Assembly: GCF_025359345.1 (NCBI RefSeq)
Contig: NZ_JANYGQ010000028.1
Coordinates: 1-64,000, forward strand
Length of the DNA: 64,000 nt
Source of the DNA: Mucilaginibacter sp.
GTDB taxonomy: Bacteria > Bacteroidota > Bacteroidia > Sphingobacteriales > Sphingobacteriaceae
Reading direction: 5' to 3'
A program made the translations under genes and the position numbers. This document shows positions 52,096 through 60,798 of the stretch, one piece after another. Below the pieces are notes generated by a model that was given only the letters and a program-made list of their open reading frames with translations, was not told the DNA's origin and did not search any database. Within the stretch, counting starts at the first letter, position 1. Every line of letters starts with the position of its first letter.

Positions 52096-53151
52096 ATGGA
52101 AGAAATAAATAGTAATACAGGGCATCCTGCAACTGATGCCGTAACAGGTAGCTCTTCGTACTCGATGGACATCAGGGCGCTGAACGAAATGATTCAGAAG
52201 GAGAGTGCATTTATCGATATCCTGAAAATGGAGTTGGATAAAGTGATTGTGGGCCAAAAATATATGGTAGACCGCTTGCTGATTGGCCTACTGGCCGATG
52301 GGCACATCCTTTTGGAAGGTGTACCCGGTCTGGCAAAAACGTTGGCTATAAATACATTGTCAAAAGCTATACAAGCCGATTTTAGCCGTATACAGTTTAC
52401 GCCCGATTTGCTGCCTGCAGATTTGCTGGGCACCATGATATACAACCAGAAAAAGGAAGAATTCATAGTCCGCAAAGGTCCCTTGTTCTCCAACTTTATA
52501 TTGGCTGATGAGATCAACCGCGCGCCGGCAAAAGTGCAAAGTGCATTGCTGGAGGCGATGCAGGAGCGCCAGGTAACCATTGGCGATAACACATTTCCGC
52601 TGCCAACGCCGTTTTTGGTGTTGGCTACCCAAAATCCGATTGAGCAGGAGGGAACCTACCCTTTGCCCGAAGCACAGGTTGACCGCTTTATGCTTAAAGT
52701 GGTCATAGGCTATCCAAACAAAGAAGAAGAGAAAAGGATTATCCGTTCAAATATTTCTCCGCAGGGTATGTTAAAACCAAATCCTGTCGTTAAGCCTGAG
52801 GACATTATTAAGGCACGTAAAGTGGTGCGGGAGGTTTACATGGACGAGAAGATTGAGCAATACATTATTGATATTGTATTTGCCACCCGTTACCCCGACC
52901 AATACAAACTGGCTAATTATAAAAACCTGATCAGCTTTGGGGCATCTCCAAGAGCTAGTATAAACTTGGCCCTGGCTGCAAAAGCCTATGCGTTTATTAA
53001 ACGTCGTGGTTATGTGATACCTGAAGATGTGCGGGCAATTTGCCACGATGTGTTAAGGCATAGAATAGGTTTAACCTACGAAGCCGAAGCCGAAAGCATG
53101 ACATCGGAGGACATTATTACCGGGATATTGAACGCGGTAGAAGTACCGTAG
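52096..53151 (+). CDS. moxR: MoxR-family AAA+ ATPase
   Basis: A 351-residue AAA+ ATPase. Walker A is GVPGLAKT (about 76-83), Walker B is FILADEINRAPAKVQ, and sensor 1 is VLATQNPIEQEGTYPLPEAQ. MoxR proteins act as chaperones that insert metals or assemble complexes, partnered with VWA proteins. It opens the aerotolerance operon, followed by DUF58 and the bat genes. Confidence 0.94.
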   Translation: MEEINSNTGHPATDAVTGSSSYSMDIRALNEMIQKESAFIDILKMELDKVIVGQKYMVDRLLIGLLADGHILLEGVPGLAKTLAINTLSKAIQADFSRIQFTPDLLPADLLGTMIYNQKKEEFIVRKGPLFSNFILADEINRAPAKVQSALLEAMQERQVTIGDNTFPLPTPFLVLATQNPIEQEGTYPLPEAQVDRFMLKVVIGYPNKEEEKRIIRSNISPQGMLKPNPVVKPEDIIKARKVVREVYMDEKIEQYIIDIVFATRYPDQYKLANYKNLISFGASPRASINLALAAKAYAFIKRRGYVIPEDVRAICHDVLRHRIGLTYEAEAESMTSEDIITGILNAVEVP

Positions 53152-53304
53152 GGAGTCCGAAGTCTGAAGTCGGTAGTCAGAAACGATTTGGAGATCCGGA
53201 GCGAAGGTTAAGAAATTTAATGTAAGCTTCAGGGGGTTGATTGTCAAATAAGAACTTGAGTTCTATCTTGATTCTTGGCTTCTTGATTCTTGTATCTAAT
53301 AAAA
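53152..53304. repeat. Repeat-bearing moxR-DUF58 gap
   Basis: Tandem-like GAAGTC/GAAGTCT units (53155-53180) and a duplicated CTTGATTCTTG (53268-53278 and about 53282-53292) fill the only sizeable gap in the operon's first half. Similar TTGATTCTTGACTCTTGG text recurs at 63331-63348. Confidence 0.5.
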
Positions 53305-54186
53305 ATGGCGCGAGACACAAAAGAGCTGTTAAAAAAAGTACGGAAGATAGAGATAAAAACCCGCGGGCTGAGCAATCACCTGTTTTCGGGCGAATACCAC
53401 TCTGCCTTCAAGGGCCGTGGCATGGCTTTTAGCGAAGTACGCGAATACCAGGTGGGCGATGAGATACGCACCATCGACTGGAACGTAACTGCTCGTTTTA
53501 ATCACCCCTACGTTAAGGTGTTCGACGAGGAGCGTGAGCTTACCGTAATGTTGCTGATGGATGTAAGCGGTTCTGAAAACTTTGGTACACAGGCACAGCA
53601 AAAGCAGGATTTGGCTACCGAATTGTGCGCAGTACTGGCATTTTCGGCTATTCAGAATAATGACAAAGTGGGCGTGATATTTTTTAGCGATAAGATTGAG
53701 AAATTCATTCCGCCAAAAAAAGGCCGCAGCCACATTTTGATGATTATACGCGAATTGATTGATTTTACACCGGAGAACAAAGGAACCAATGTTGCCGAAG
53801 CTTTGCGGTATTTTACCAGCGTGATAAAAAAGAAATGCACGGCTTTCATCATGAGCGATTTTATGAGCCCGGCTTTTGAGAACGAACTGAAAATCGCGAA
53901 CAAAAAACATGACATTATAGCCCTTAGGCTATACGACAAACATGAAGAAGAATTCCCGGATTTAGGGCTGATACCTATTAAGGATGATGAAACAGGTGTT
54001 ATAACCTGGATAAACACAGGCGACCCAAAGGTGCGCACCGCTTATAAAGCCGATGCTTTGCGAAGAAACGCTGCCCTCCGCGATGTTTTTAGCAAATCGG
54101 GAGTAGATGCAACGGATATAGGTACCCACGAATCGTACGTAAAACCTTTAATGACATTGTTTAAAAAACGGGGAAAGAAAAGGTAA
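53305..54186 (+). CDS. DUF58 / VWA-like protein of the bat operon
   Basis: A 293-residue cytosolic protein. ATG at 53305 (MARDTKELLKKV) is the normal start. The DUF58 hallmark is GRGMAFSEVREYQVGDEIRT followed by IDWNVTARF. The degenerate VWA part begins MLLMDVSGSENFG with a DxSGS-type metal site. It is the usual partner of MoxR. It overlaps the following gene by one base (TAATG). Confidence 0.92.
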   Translation: MARDTKELLKKVRKIEIKTRGLSNHLFSGEYHSAFKGRGMAFSEVREYQVGDEIRTIDWNVTARFNHPYVKVFDEERELTVMLLMDVSGSENFGTQAQQKQDLATELCAVLAFSAIQNNDKVGVIFFSDKIEKFIPPKKGRSHILMIIRELIDFTPENKGTNVAEALRYFTSVIKKKCTAFIMSDFMSPAFENELKIANKKHDIIALRLYDKHEEEFPDLGLIPIKDDETGVITWINTGDPKVRTAYKADALRRNAALRDVFSKSGVDATDIGTHESYVKPLMTLFKKRGKKR

Positions 54187-55163
54187 TGAAGAAAAGATGT
54201 TTTTATAATTTCCTGGTTTTAATATTACTATCAGCGGCCACCAGTTTTAAGACCCATGCGCAAAATATGACTGTCGAGGCTAAGTTGGACCAAACAACCA
54301 TCCGCATTGGCGACCAAACAAACCTGCGCCTGGTTGTTCATCAGCCTGCAAAAGAAAAAGTAAATTTTCCGAAACTGGTTGATAGCATAAGTGGCAAGGT
54401 ACAGATAGTTGCCATAAAGCTGGATACCGTTTTTGACAAAAACGACCACAACCAGGCTACAGTGACCCAAACGTATACACTCACCTCGTTCGACCAGGGG
54501 AGTTATACTATACCATCGTATGCTATTGGCTCGGCAGCCGGTGTACTAAAAACTAATGAGTTGACTTTGATGGTGCAAACCGTACAGGTTGATACTACTA
54601 AAGCTATTTATGATATTAAGCAACCGCTGGCTGTATCCTACACATTTTTCGACTGGCTGAAGGACCACTGGGTTTGGGTTGTTCTTGGCTTAGCTGTTGT
54701 GGCAGGTATCGTTTACCTGGTATGGTATCTGCGTAAACGACCGAAAGTTGAAAAGCCCGTGGTTGAAATTAAACCCGATGTTCCGGCGCATGCAATCGCC
54801 ATAAATAAATTACAACAACTGCGTGATAAAAAACTTTGGCAGCAAGGTGCGATAAAAGAATACCACAGTGAGTTGAGCGATATTTTGCGCGAATACCTTG
54901 AAAAACGCTATGTTATTAAAACCCACGAGCGTACCACTGATGAGATATTTGCCGCATTAAAATACATGGACATTGCCAATGATTACCGTACGAAACTTAC
55001 CCAGGTATTAATACTGGCCGATTTGGTAAAATTCGCAAAAGAAAAACCCTTGCCGGTTGATAATGAACTAAGCATGGAAAATGCCCTAACCTTTGTGCTG
55101 AAAACACAGCAGGTGACGCAAGCGCCGCAACCGGCGGCAGAAGGAGGTAGCCAGCGTGTTTAA
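54186..55163 (+). CDS. BatD-like short membrane protein of the aerotolerance operon
   Basis: A 325-residue protein with a signal peptide (to about residue 27), an immunoglobulin-like periplasmic domain (30-140), one membrane helix (about 165-187, WVWVVLGLAVVAGIVYLVWYL) and a cytosolic helical tail. The topology repeats that of BatD in shortened form. It lies between DUF58 and batA, overlaps batA by 8 bases and is probably part of the same membrane complex. Confidence 0.8.
   Translation: MKKRCFYNFLVLILLSAATSFKTHAQNMTVEAKLDQTTIRIGDQTNLRLVVHQPAKEKVNFPKLVDSISGKVQIVAIKLDTVFDKNDHNQATVTQTYTLTSFDQGSYTIPSYAIGSAAGVLKTNELTLMVQTVQVDTTKAIYDIKQPLAVSYTFFDWLKDHWVWVVLGLAVVAGIVYLVWYLRKRPKVEKPVVEIKPDVPAHAIAINKLQQLRDKKLWQQGAIKEYHSELSDILREYLEKRYVIKTHERTTDEIFAALKYMDIANDYRTKLTQVLILADLVKFAKEKPLPVDNELSMENALTFVLKTQQVTQAPQPAAEGGSQRV
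55141..55147 (+). promoter_or_regulatory. Strong Shine-Dalgarno before batA
   Basis: AAGGAGG at 55141-55147 lies 8 bases before a GTG start. Such a strong site is unusual for this window and decides the GTG at 55156 as batA start. Confidence 0.75.
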
Positions 55164-56154
55164 AGGAATTGAATTTGCTCACCCTGGATTTTTCTGGCTG
55201 CTGATACTTATCCCGGTAACTATAGCCTGGTACATATGGCGCGAGCGCAAACTGTATGGTTATTTAAGCGTATCCGCTGTGAAAGGGTTCTCGCTACCGC
55301 AAAAAAGTTTAAAACCAATGTTCCGGCACTCTGGCATTGTGCTGCGCAGCCTTGCTTTGGCAGCATTAATAGTAGCGTTAGCCCGGCCGCAATCATTATT
55401 AAGCTGGCAAAACAGCACTACCGAGGGCATTGATATTGTAATAGCATCAGATATTTCAGGCAGTATGCTTGCCGAGGACTTTGAACCCAACAGGATGGAG
55501 GCCGGTAAAAACATTGCCATCGATTTTATAAAAGACCGCCCCAACGACCGTATTGGCCTGGTAATCTTTAGCGGCGAGAGCTTTACACAGTGCCCCCTTA
55601 CTATCGATCATGATGTTTTGATAAACCTGTTTAAGGATATTAAAAACGGAATGATCGATGATGGTACCGCCATAGGTATGGGTTTGGCCACGGCCGTTAA
55701 CCGGCTTAAGGAGAGCGATGCCAAAAGTAAAGTTGTTATTTTGCTTACTGATGGTTCAAACAATACCGGTTCCATCCCGCCAATCACCGCGGCCGAAATT
55801 GCCAAACAGTTTAATATAAGGGTCTACACAGTCGGCCTCGGCACCAAGGGCATGGCTCCATACCCGGTGCAAACACCCATGGGGATACAGTACCAGCGGG
55901 TACCGGTTGATGTCGACGAAGTTACACTTGGTAAAATTGCCGACATTACAGGCGGTAAATACTTCAGGGCCACCAATAACAGCACCCTTAAAAATATTTA
56001 TGAACAGATAGACAAGCTGGAGAAAGCTAAAATTGATGTTACCCAGTATCATAAAAAAACAGAGATGTTTTTACCGCTTGTGGTAATTGCTTTGCTGCTT
56101 TTATTGTTGGAGTTTGTTTTAAAAAATACATTGCTAAAGGGGGCCTTAACTTAA
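55156..56154 (+). CDS. batA: BatA, VWA-domain aerotolerance protein
   Basis: A 332-residue inner-membrane protein with helices at about 10-28, 60-77 and 305-325, enclosing a periplasmic-side VWA domain. The metal-ion-dependent adhesion site is complete: D99-x-S-G-S in IASDISGSML, a Thr in DDGTAIGMG and LTDGSNNTG. BatA works with BatB in Bacteroidetes stress tolerance. The start is GTG with a strong ribosome site. Confidence 0.92.
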   Translation: MFKGIEFAHPGFFWLLILIPVTIAWYIWRERKLYGYLSVSAVKGFSLPQKSLKPMFRHSGIVLRSLALAALIVALARPQSLLSWQNSTTEGIDIVIASDISGSMLAEDFEPNRMEAGKNIAIDFIKDRPNDRIGLVIFSGESFTQCPLTIDHDVLINLFKDIKNGMIDDGTAIGMGLATAVNRLKESDAKSKVVILLTDGSNNTGSIPPITAAEIAKQFNIRVYTVGLGTKGMAPYPVQTPMGIQYQRVPVDVDEVTLGKIADITGGKYFRATNNSTLKNIYEQIDKLEKAKIDVTQYHKKTEMFLPLVVIALLLLLLEFVLKNTLLKGALT

Positions 56155-56157
56155 AAT

Positions 56158-57198
56158 ATGCTACGTTTTGCACATATCGAATATTTATGGGGGTTATTGT
56201 CAATCCCGCTTTTCATCCTGCTTTTTATTGCAGTAAGCAGGTGGAAGGTAAAAGCTGTAAAATCATTGGGCGACAGGAATGTGGTAAACATGATGATACC
56301 CGATGTATCATTCTCCCGCCCATGGCTCAAGTTCATCTTGTTCGCCATTGCCTTTGGATTTTTGGTGATTGGTGCTGCCGATCCGCAGATAGGTTCCAAA
56401 ATGGAAGAGGAAAAGCACAAAGGTGCGGATTTGATGATACTGCTTGATGTATCAAACAGTATGCTCTCGCAGGACCTTGCGCCTAACCGCCTTGAAAATG
56501 CCAAGCGTGCCATTGCCCAACTGATTGACAACCTGCGTGGCGACCGTATCGGTATTATCGTATTTGCTGGCGAAGCCTACGTTCAATTGCCTGTAACGAC
56601 CGATTACTCGGCGGCAAAGCTGTTTTTAAATACCATCAATACCAACATGGTGCCAACGCAAGGAACGGCAATTGGTTCAGCCATTGAATTGGGTATGAAA
56701 TCGTTCGATTTTAAAGATGGTACAGGCAAGGCCATGATAATTATTACCGATGGCGAAAACCATGAAGACGATGCCGTGGCGGCAGCGAAAGTTGCTACCG
56801 AAAAGGATGTTACAGTACACGTTATAGGCGTAGGTTCGGCAGATGGCGCGCCGATACCTATCTATCAAAATGGTAAGCAGGTTGGTTTCCATACTGATAG
56901 CGCCGGTAAAACCGTTGTAAGTAAGCTGGACGAAACTATGGGCAAAGAAATTGCCGCAGCAGGCAACGGTGCTTATGTGCGGGCTACTAACGCCAACAGC
57001 GGGTTGGGAATTGTGATGGACCAGATTGAGAAAATTCAGCGGAAAACGGTAGGTACCAAAAGCTTTAAGGATTTTGAAGACAGGTTCCAGATTTTCCTGG
57101 CGCTGGCTTTTGTGCTATTGATTATTGAATTTTTTATATCGAACAGGAAGAGCCAGCGCTTGAGCAATTTGAAGTTATTTGAGGTGAAAAAAACATGA
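56158..57198 (+). CDS. batB: BatB, VWA-domain aerotolerance protein
   Basis: A 346-residue paralogue of BatA. Membrane helices lie at about 10-28, 57-75 and 315-335. The VWA metal site is D97-V-S-N-S (LLDVSNSML), TQGTAIG and ITDGENHED. It begins 3 bases after the batA stop and overlaps batC by 4 bases. Confidence 0.92.
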   Translation: MLRFAHIEYLWGLLSIPLFILLFIAVSRWKVKAVKSLGDRNVVNMMIPDVSFSRPWLKFILFAIAFGFLVIGAADPQIGSKMEEEKHKGADLMILLDVSNSMLSQDLAPNRLENAKRAIAQLIDNLRGDRIGIIVFAGEAYVQLPVTTDYSAAKLFLNTINTNMVPTQGTAIGSAIELGMKSFDFKDGTGKAMIIITDGENHEDDAVAAAKVATEKDVTVHVIGVGSADGAPIPIYQNGKQVGFHTDSAGKTVVSKLDETMGKEIAAAGNGAYVRATNANSGLGIVMDQIEKIQRKTVGTKSFKDFEDRFQIFLALAFVLLIIEFFISNRKSQRLSNLKLFEVKKT

Positions 57199-57965
57199 AG
57201 CAGTTAATTATCATCATATTATTTTTATTGCCAGGTGGTTTACTTTTTGCGCAGCAGGAAAAGAGCCTGGTAAAAGACGGTAATAAGCTTTACGAGGAAA
57301 AGAAATATACCGAGGCGGAGGCTAATTACCGAAAATCAATACAGAAAAAGAAAAACACCGAAGGCGATTTCAACCTCGGTGACGCTTTGTACAAGCAGAA
57401 AAAGTTTGATGAGGCGGGGCAGCAATTTAACCAGCTGGGCAGCACATCGGGTAATAAAGCTGTTGCCGCTAAGGCCTATCATAACCTGGGAAATTCGCTT
57501 TTGGAAAATAAAAAGCTGGAGGAAAGTATTGATGCTTATAAAAAGGCATTAATTAACAATCCGAAGGATGACGAAACCCGGTATAACCTTGCCTACGCAC
57601 AGGAAAAGCTGAAACAACAGCAGAAACAGGATAAGGACAACAAGGATAATAAGGATAAAAAGAACAACAAAAACCAAAAGGATAACAAAAACCAGGACAA
57701 AAAAGACGACAAGAAGGACGATAAAAATAAAGACAACAAAAACCAGGATAAGAACCAGGACAAGAAAGACGATAAAAAGGACGAGAATAAAAACGGCCAG
57801 GATAAAAAAGACAACAAGGATCAGCAACAGCAGCCCAACAAGCTATCGAAAGAAGATGCTGAACGCATGCTTGATGCTTTGAATAACGACGAAAAACAAA
57901 CCCAGGACAAGCTAAAGAACAAAAAGCTTAAGGGTGCGAAAATGCATATTGAGAAGGATTGGTAA
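57195..57965 (+). CDS. batC: BatC, TPR protein with Lys/Asp/Asn-rich tail
   Basis: A 256-residue protein with a signal peptide (residues 1-20) and three TPR-like repeats (about 25-140), including LYEEKKYTEAEANYRKS and ESIDAYKKALINNPKDDETR. Residues 145-215 are extremely rich in Lys, Asp, Asn and Gln (repeated KDNK/KDDK/NQDK units). The tail is likely disordered. TPRs probably scaffold the Bat complex. Confidence 0.88.
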   Translation: MKQLIIIILFLLPGGLLFAQQEKSLVKDGNKLYEEKKYTEAEANYRKSIQKKKNTEGDFNLGDALYKQKKFDEAGQQFNQLGSTSGNKAVAAKAYHNLGNSLLENKKLEESIDAYKKALINNPKDDETRYNLAYAQEKLKQQQKQDKDNKDNKDKKNNKNQKDNKNQDKKDDKKDDKNKDNKNQDKNQDKKDDKKDENKNGQDKKDNKDQQQQPNKLSKEDAERMLDALNNDEKQTQDKLKNKKLKGAKMHIEKDW

Positions 57966-58042
57966 TTAGTGATTAGAGGTTGGAGATTAGAGGTTAGAAA
58001 AAAAGCCCTAACTAATCTCTAACCTCCGGTCTCTGATCTCTA
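57966..58042. repeat. Imperfect inverted repeat between batC and batD
   Basis: GATTAGAGGTTGGAGATTAGAGGTTAG-type units (57971-57997) are partly complementary to CTAATCTCTAACCTCC (58012 on) across an A-run. This is another intergenic palindrome that could form a hairpin in the operon transcript. Confidence 0.55.
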
Positions 58043-58052
58043 TACAAAATAA

Positions 58053-59870
58053 ATGAAACTAAAGTACTACATATTAACCTTATTGCTGTTTTGGGGAGGT
58101 GTTACCTTCGCCCAGGAGGTGAAGTTTACTGCTACGGCCAGCAAAACCACTGTGGGCACGGGCGAGCAGTTCCAGGTTGATTTTTCGGTGAATGGCAATG
58201 CTGAAGGGTTTAATCCGCCGGCTTTTAGCTCGTTCCAGGTGTTGTCGGGGCCGAACGTGTCTTCAAGTATGGAATCGATAAACGGGCGTACGACTGTTAG
58301 CAGTTCGTACAGCTATATTTTGATGGGTGCAAAGATTGGTGATTTTACCATTGGCCCTGCTTTCATTGTAGTAAATGGCAAAACCCTCACCAGCAGTGCT
58401 ATAAAAATAAAGGTTGTTAAAGGCCAGCCTGTACAACAACAGGGTGCCCAGCAAAGTACAGGCGGCGAGCCACAGGTACCTATGGGCAATTCAGGTGCGT
58501 TATCCAAACAGATATTTTTAAAAGCGGTGATTGATAAGGCCAGCGTTTACCAGGGCGAACAGCTTACGGTAAGTTTCAGACTGTATACCCGTATTGGAAT
58601 TGATGATAGCCGCCTTGACAAGGTACCTGATTTAACCGGCTTTTGGAACGAGGATATTAAGAACCCGCAACAACAACAGCAGGTGCAGTGGAAGGTAGAG
58701 ACCTACAAAGGCTTAAAATATAATACAGCTGATATTAAGCAAACTATCTTGTTTCCCGAACATTCGGGGAATATTACAATTGACCCATTTGAAATGACGT
58801 TTTTGGTACGCCAGCCTGTACATTCCAACGATATAATGGACCAGTTTTTTGGTGGCTCGTTCCAGCAGGTAAAATATAAGGCCAAAAGTACGCCGGTGGT
58901 CATCCATGTAAAACCTTTGCCCGATGCCGGCAAACCCGATAGTTTTACCGGGGCGGTCGGTACGTTCAGCATCGAGTCGTCAATTGATAAAACTGAATTA
59001 AAGGCAAATGAACCGTTAAATTACCGGGTGAAAGTTACGGGCGCAGGTAATATCAAACTGCTTAAAACGGTAAACACTAATTTTCCGGCTGATTTTGAAA
59101 AGTATGACCCCAAAATTTCGGACACTACCAAAGAGCTTATTACCGGCGTTACCGGCAGCCGTATTTATAACTACCTGCTGATACCACGGCACCAGGGTGA
59201 CTACAATATCGACCCCTTAAAATTCTCTTATTTTAACCCGGCAAATAACCGTTACGTAACGCTAACCGCAAAAGGGTTTAAAATTAAAGTTAATAAGGGC
59301 GTTGCCGAAAGCAATGTAACCGCGCTGGCCGGTGCCGATAAACAGGACCTTAAAATGCTGGGTAAAGACATCAGATATATTAAAACAGGCGACACAACCT
59401 TGAGCCAGCCCGGCGACGGATTTTTCGGTTCATCTGTATTTTATGTTTTGCTGGCGCTGGGGCCTATTGCTTGTATCGGCGCGTTTAACTATCGCAACCG
59501 CATGTTAAGGCTCAATAGCGATATTGTCGGCGTAAAAAATCGGCGTGCAGCCAAGCTTGCCGCCAAACATTTGGCCAGCGCACAAAAGCAATTACAAGCC
59601 AACAACACATCGGCATTTTACGAGGATACCTTTAAAGGATTGTATGGTTATCTAAGTGATAAACTGAATATCCCTTATGCAAACCTCGACAGGGCCACCA
59701 TCGCGTCGGTTTTAACGGCTAGGATAAACGACGAACCATTGGTTAACCGCGTGCTGGAGACGTTAGATCTATGCGAAATGGCCCGGTTTGCCCCGGTAAC
59801 GCATATATCAAAACAGGAAGTGTTTGAAAAGGCAAAAGGTATTATCGGCGATATCGAAAATAAGATTTAA
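58053..59870 (+). CDS. batD: BatD, oxygen tolerance protein
   Basis: A 605-residue membrane protein. After a signal peptide (to about residue 20) come several immunoglobulin-like beta domains (20-430), then a membrane helix (about 453-472) and a cytosolic helical domain (480-605). The pattern DKASVYQGEQLTVSFRLYTR is characteristic. It is the largest component of the Bat complex and its periplasmic domains probably bind client proteins or the cell envelope. Confidence 0.92.
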   Translation: MKLKYYILTLLLFWGGVTFAQEVKFTATASKTTVGTGEQFQVDFSVNGNAEGFNPPAFSSFQVLSGPNVSSSMESINGRTTVSSSYSYILMGAKIGDFTIGPAFIVVNGKTLTSSAIKIKVVKGQPVQQQGAQQSTGGEPQVPMGNSGALSKQIFLKAVIDKASVYQGEQLTVSFRLYTRIGIDDSRLDKVPDLTGFWNEDIKNPQQQQQVQWKVETYKGLKYNTADIKQTILFPEHSGNITIDPFEMTFLVRQPVHSNDIMDQFFGGSFQQVKYKAKSTPVVIHVKPLPDAGKPDSFTGAVGTFSIESSIDKTELKANEPLNYRVKVTGAGNIKLLKTVNTNFPADFEKYDPKISDTTKELITGVTGSRIYNYLLIPRHQGDYNIDPLKFSYFNPANNRYVTLTAKGFKIKVNKGVAESNVTALAGADKQDLKMLGKDIRYIKTGDTTLSQPGDGFFGSSVFYVLLALGPIACIGAFNYRNRMLRLNSDIVGVKNRRAAKLAAKHLASAQKQLQANNTSAFYEDTFKGLYGYLSDKLNIPYANLDRATIASVLTARINDEPLVNRVLETLDLCEMARFAPVTHISKQEVFEKAKGIIGDIENKI

Positions 59871-59874
59871 CACG

Positions 59875-60633
59875 ATGAAGAAGGCATTATACATTTTCAT
59901 AGCATTTGTTATCCCGTCGGTTTGTTTTGGGGCTGAGAATGTGCAGGCACTTTTTGCTGGCGCAAACGCCAGCTATGCCAAAGGCCAATACCAGGAGGCG
60001 GTTAAGGCCTATCAAAAGATAATTGACGATGGTTACCAATCAGCTGCTTTATATTTTAATATGGGCAACGCCAGCTATAAAAACGGCGACGTTCCATCAG
60101 CACTGCTTTATTATGAAAAGGCGCACAAACTTTCGCCGGGTGATGACGATATCAATTTTAACATAAAATTTGCCAACCTTAAAACCACCGATAAAATTGA
60201 TGAGGCCCCGGAGTTTTTCGTTACCAAATGGTGGCGCGGATTTATCTTGGGTATCTCTGCCAATGCGCTTGGCTGGCTCAGCGTTTTGCTGATATTGCTG
60301 GCATCGGGGATATTAATACTTTATTTTTTTACCGCATCGGTCAGCATCAAAAAAGCTTCCTTTTACGGGGCGATGTTATTCTTCATCTTTGGTGTATTCG
60401 CAGTTTTTATAGCAGTCATGCAGGTGAACTATTTTAACGGGCACCGCGAGGCTATTGTGTTTAGCCCATCAGTTACAGTAAAAAGCGGTCCGGTTGAAAA
60501 AGCTGGAGCATTGTTTGTTATCCACGATGGTACAAAAGTTAACGTGTTGGACGATAACAACGGCTGGCTGAAAATTAAGCTGGCTAATGGTAGCGAAGGC
60601 TGGATTAAAAGTGGCGACGCCAGAGAAATTTAG
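59875..60633 (+). CDS. batE: BatE, TPR and SH3-like aerotolerance protein
   Basis: A 252-residue protein starting with a signal peptide (MKKALYIFIAFVIPSVCFG). Two or three TPR motifs (25-105), two membrane helices (about 134-157 and 165-188) and a C-terminal bacterial SH3-like domain (195-252; SVTVKSGPVEKAGALFVIHD). The ATG at 59875 lies 4 bases after the batD stop; the longer frame runs back into batD and is rejected. Last gene of the operon. Confidence 0.9.
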   Translation: MKKALYIFIAFVIPSVCFGAENVQALFAGANASYAKGQYQEAVKAYQKIIDDGYQSAALYFNMGNASYKNGDVPSALLYYEKAHKLSPGDDDINFNIKFANLKTTDKIDEAPEFFVTKWWRGFILGISANALGWLSVLLILLASGILILYFFTASVSIKKASFYGAMLFFIFGVFAVFIAVMQVNYFNGHREAIVFSPSVTVKSGPVEKAGALFVIHDGTKVNVLDDNNGWLKIKLANGSEGWIKSGDAREI

Positions 60634-60652
60634 CGGTCTTCTGGCAACGGAA

Positions 60653-60689
60653 AGCGTTCCATTTTTACACGCGGAACACCCGGAACGCT
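60653..60689. terminator. Hairpin at the batE/DyP convergent junction
   Basis: Arms AGCGTTCC (60653-60660) and GGAACGCT (60682-60689) form a perfect eight-base stem between convergent genes. A T run is weak, so it is a possible terminator. Confidence 0.45.
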
Positions 60690-60798
60690 GTGAAACATAT
60701 TGATTGTCAGATTGTTCCATTTTGTATTTATTTGTCAGGGCCAACTTTTTGGTCAGCCCCGGCAAAAACAATAGTGAAACAAAAGCGTAGTTCCTCAA

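Noticed and set aside
57549..57827. Long hydrophobic reverse ORF opposite batC
   Set aside because: Pure shadow of the Lys/Asp/Asn-rich repeat tail of BatC; poly-hydrophobic translation comes from the complementary codons.
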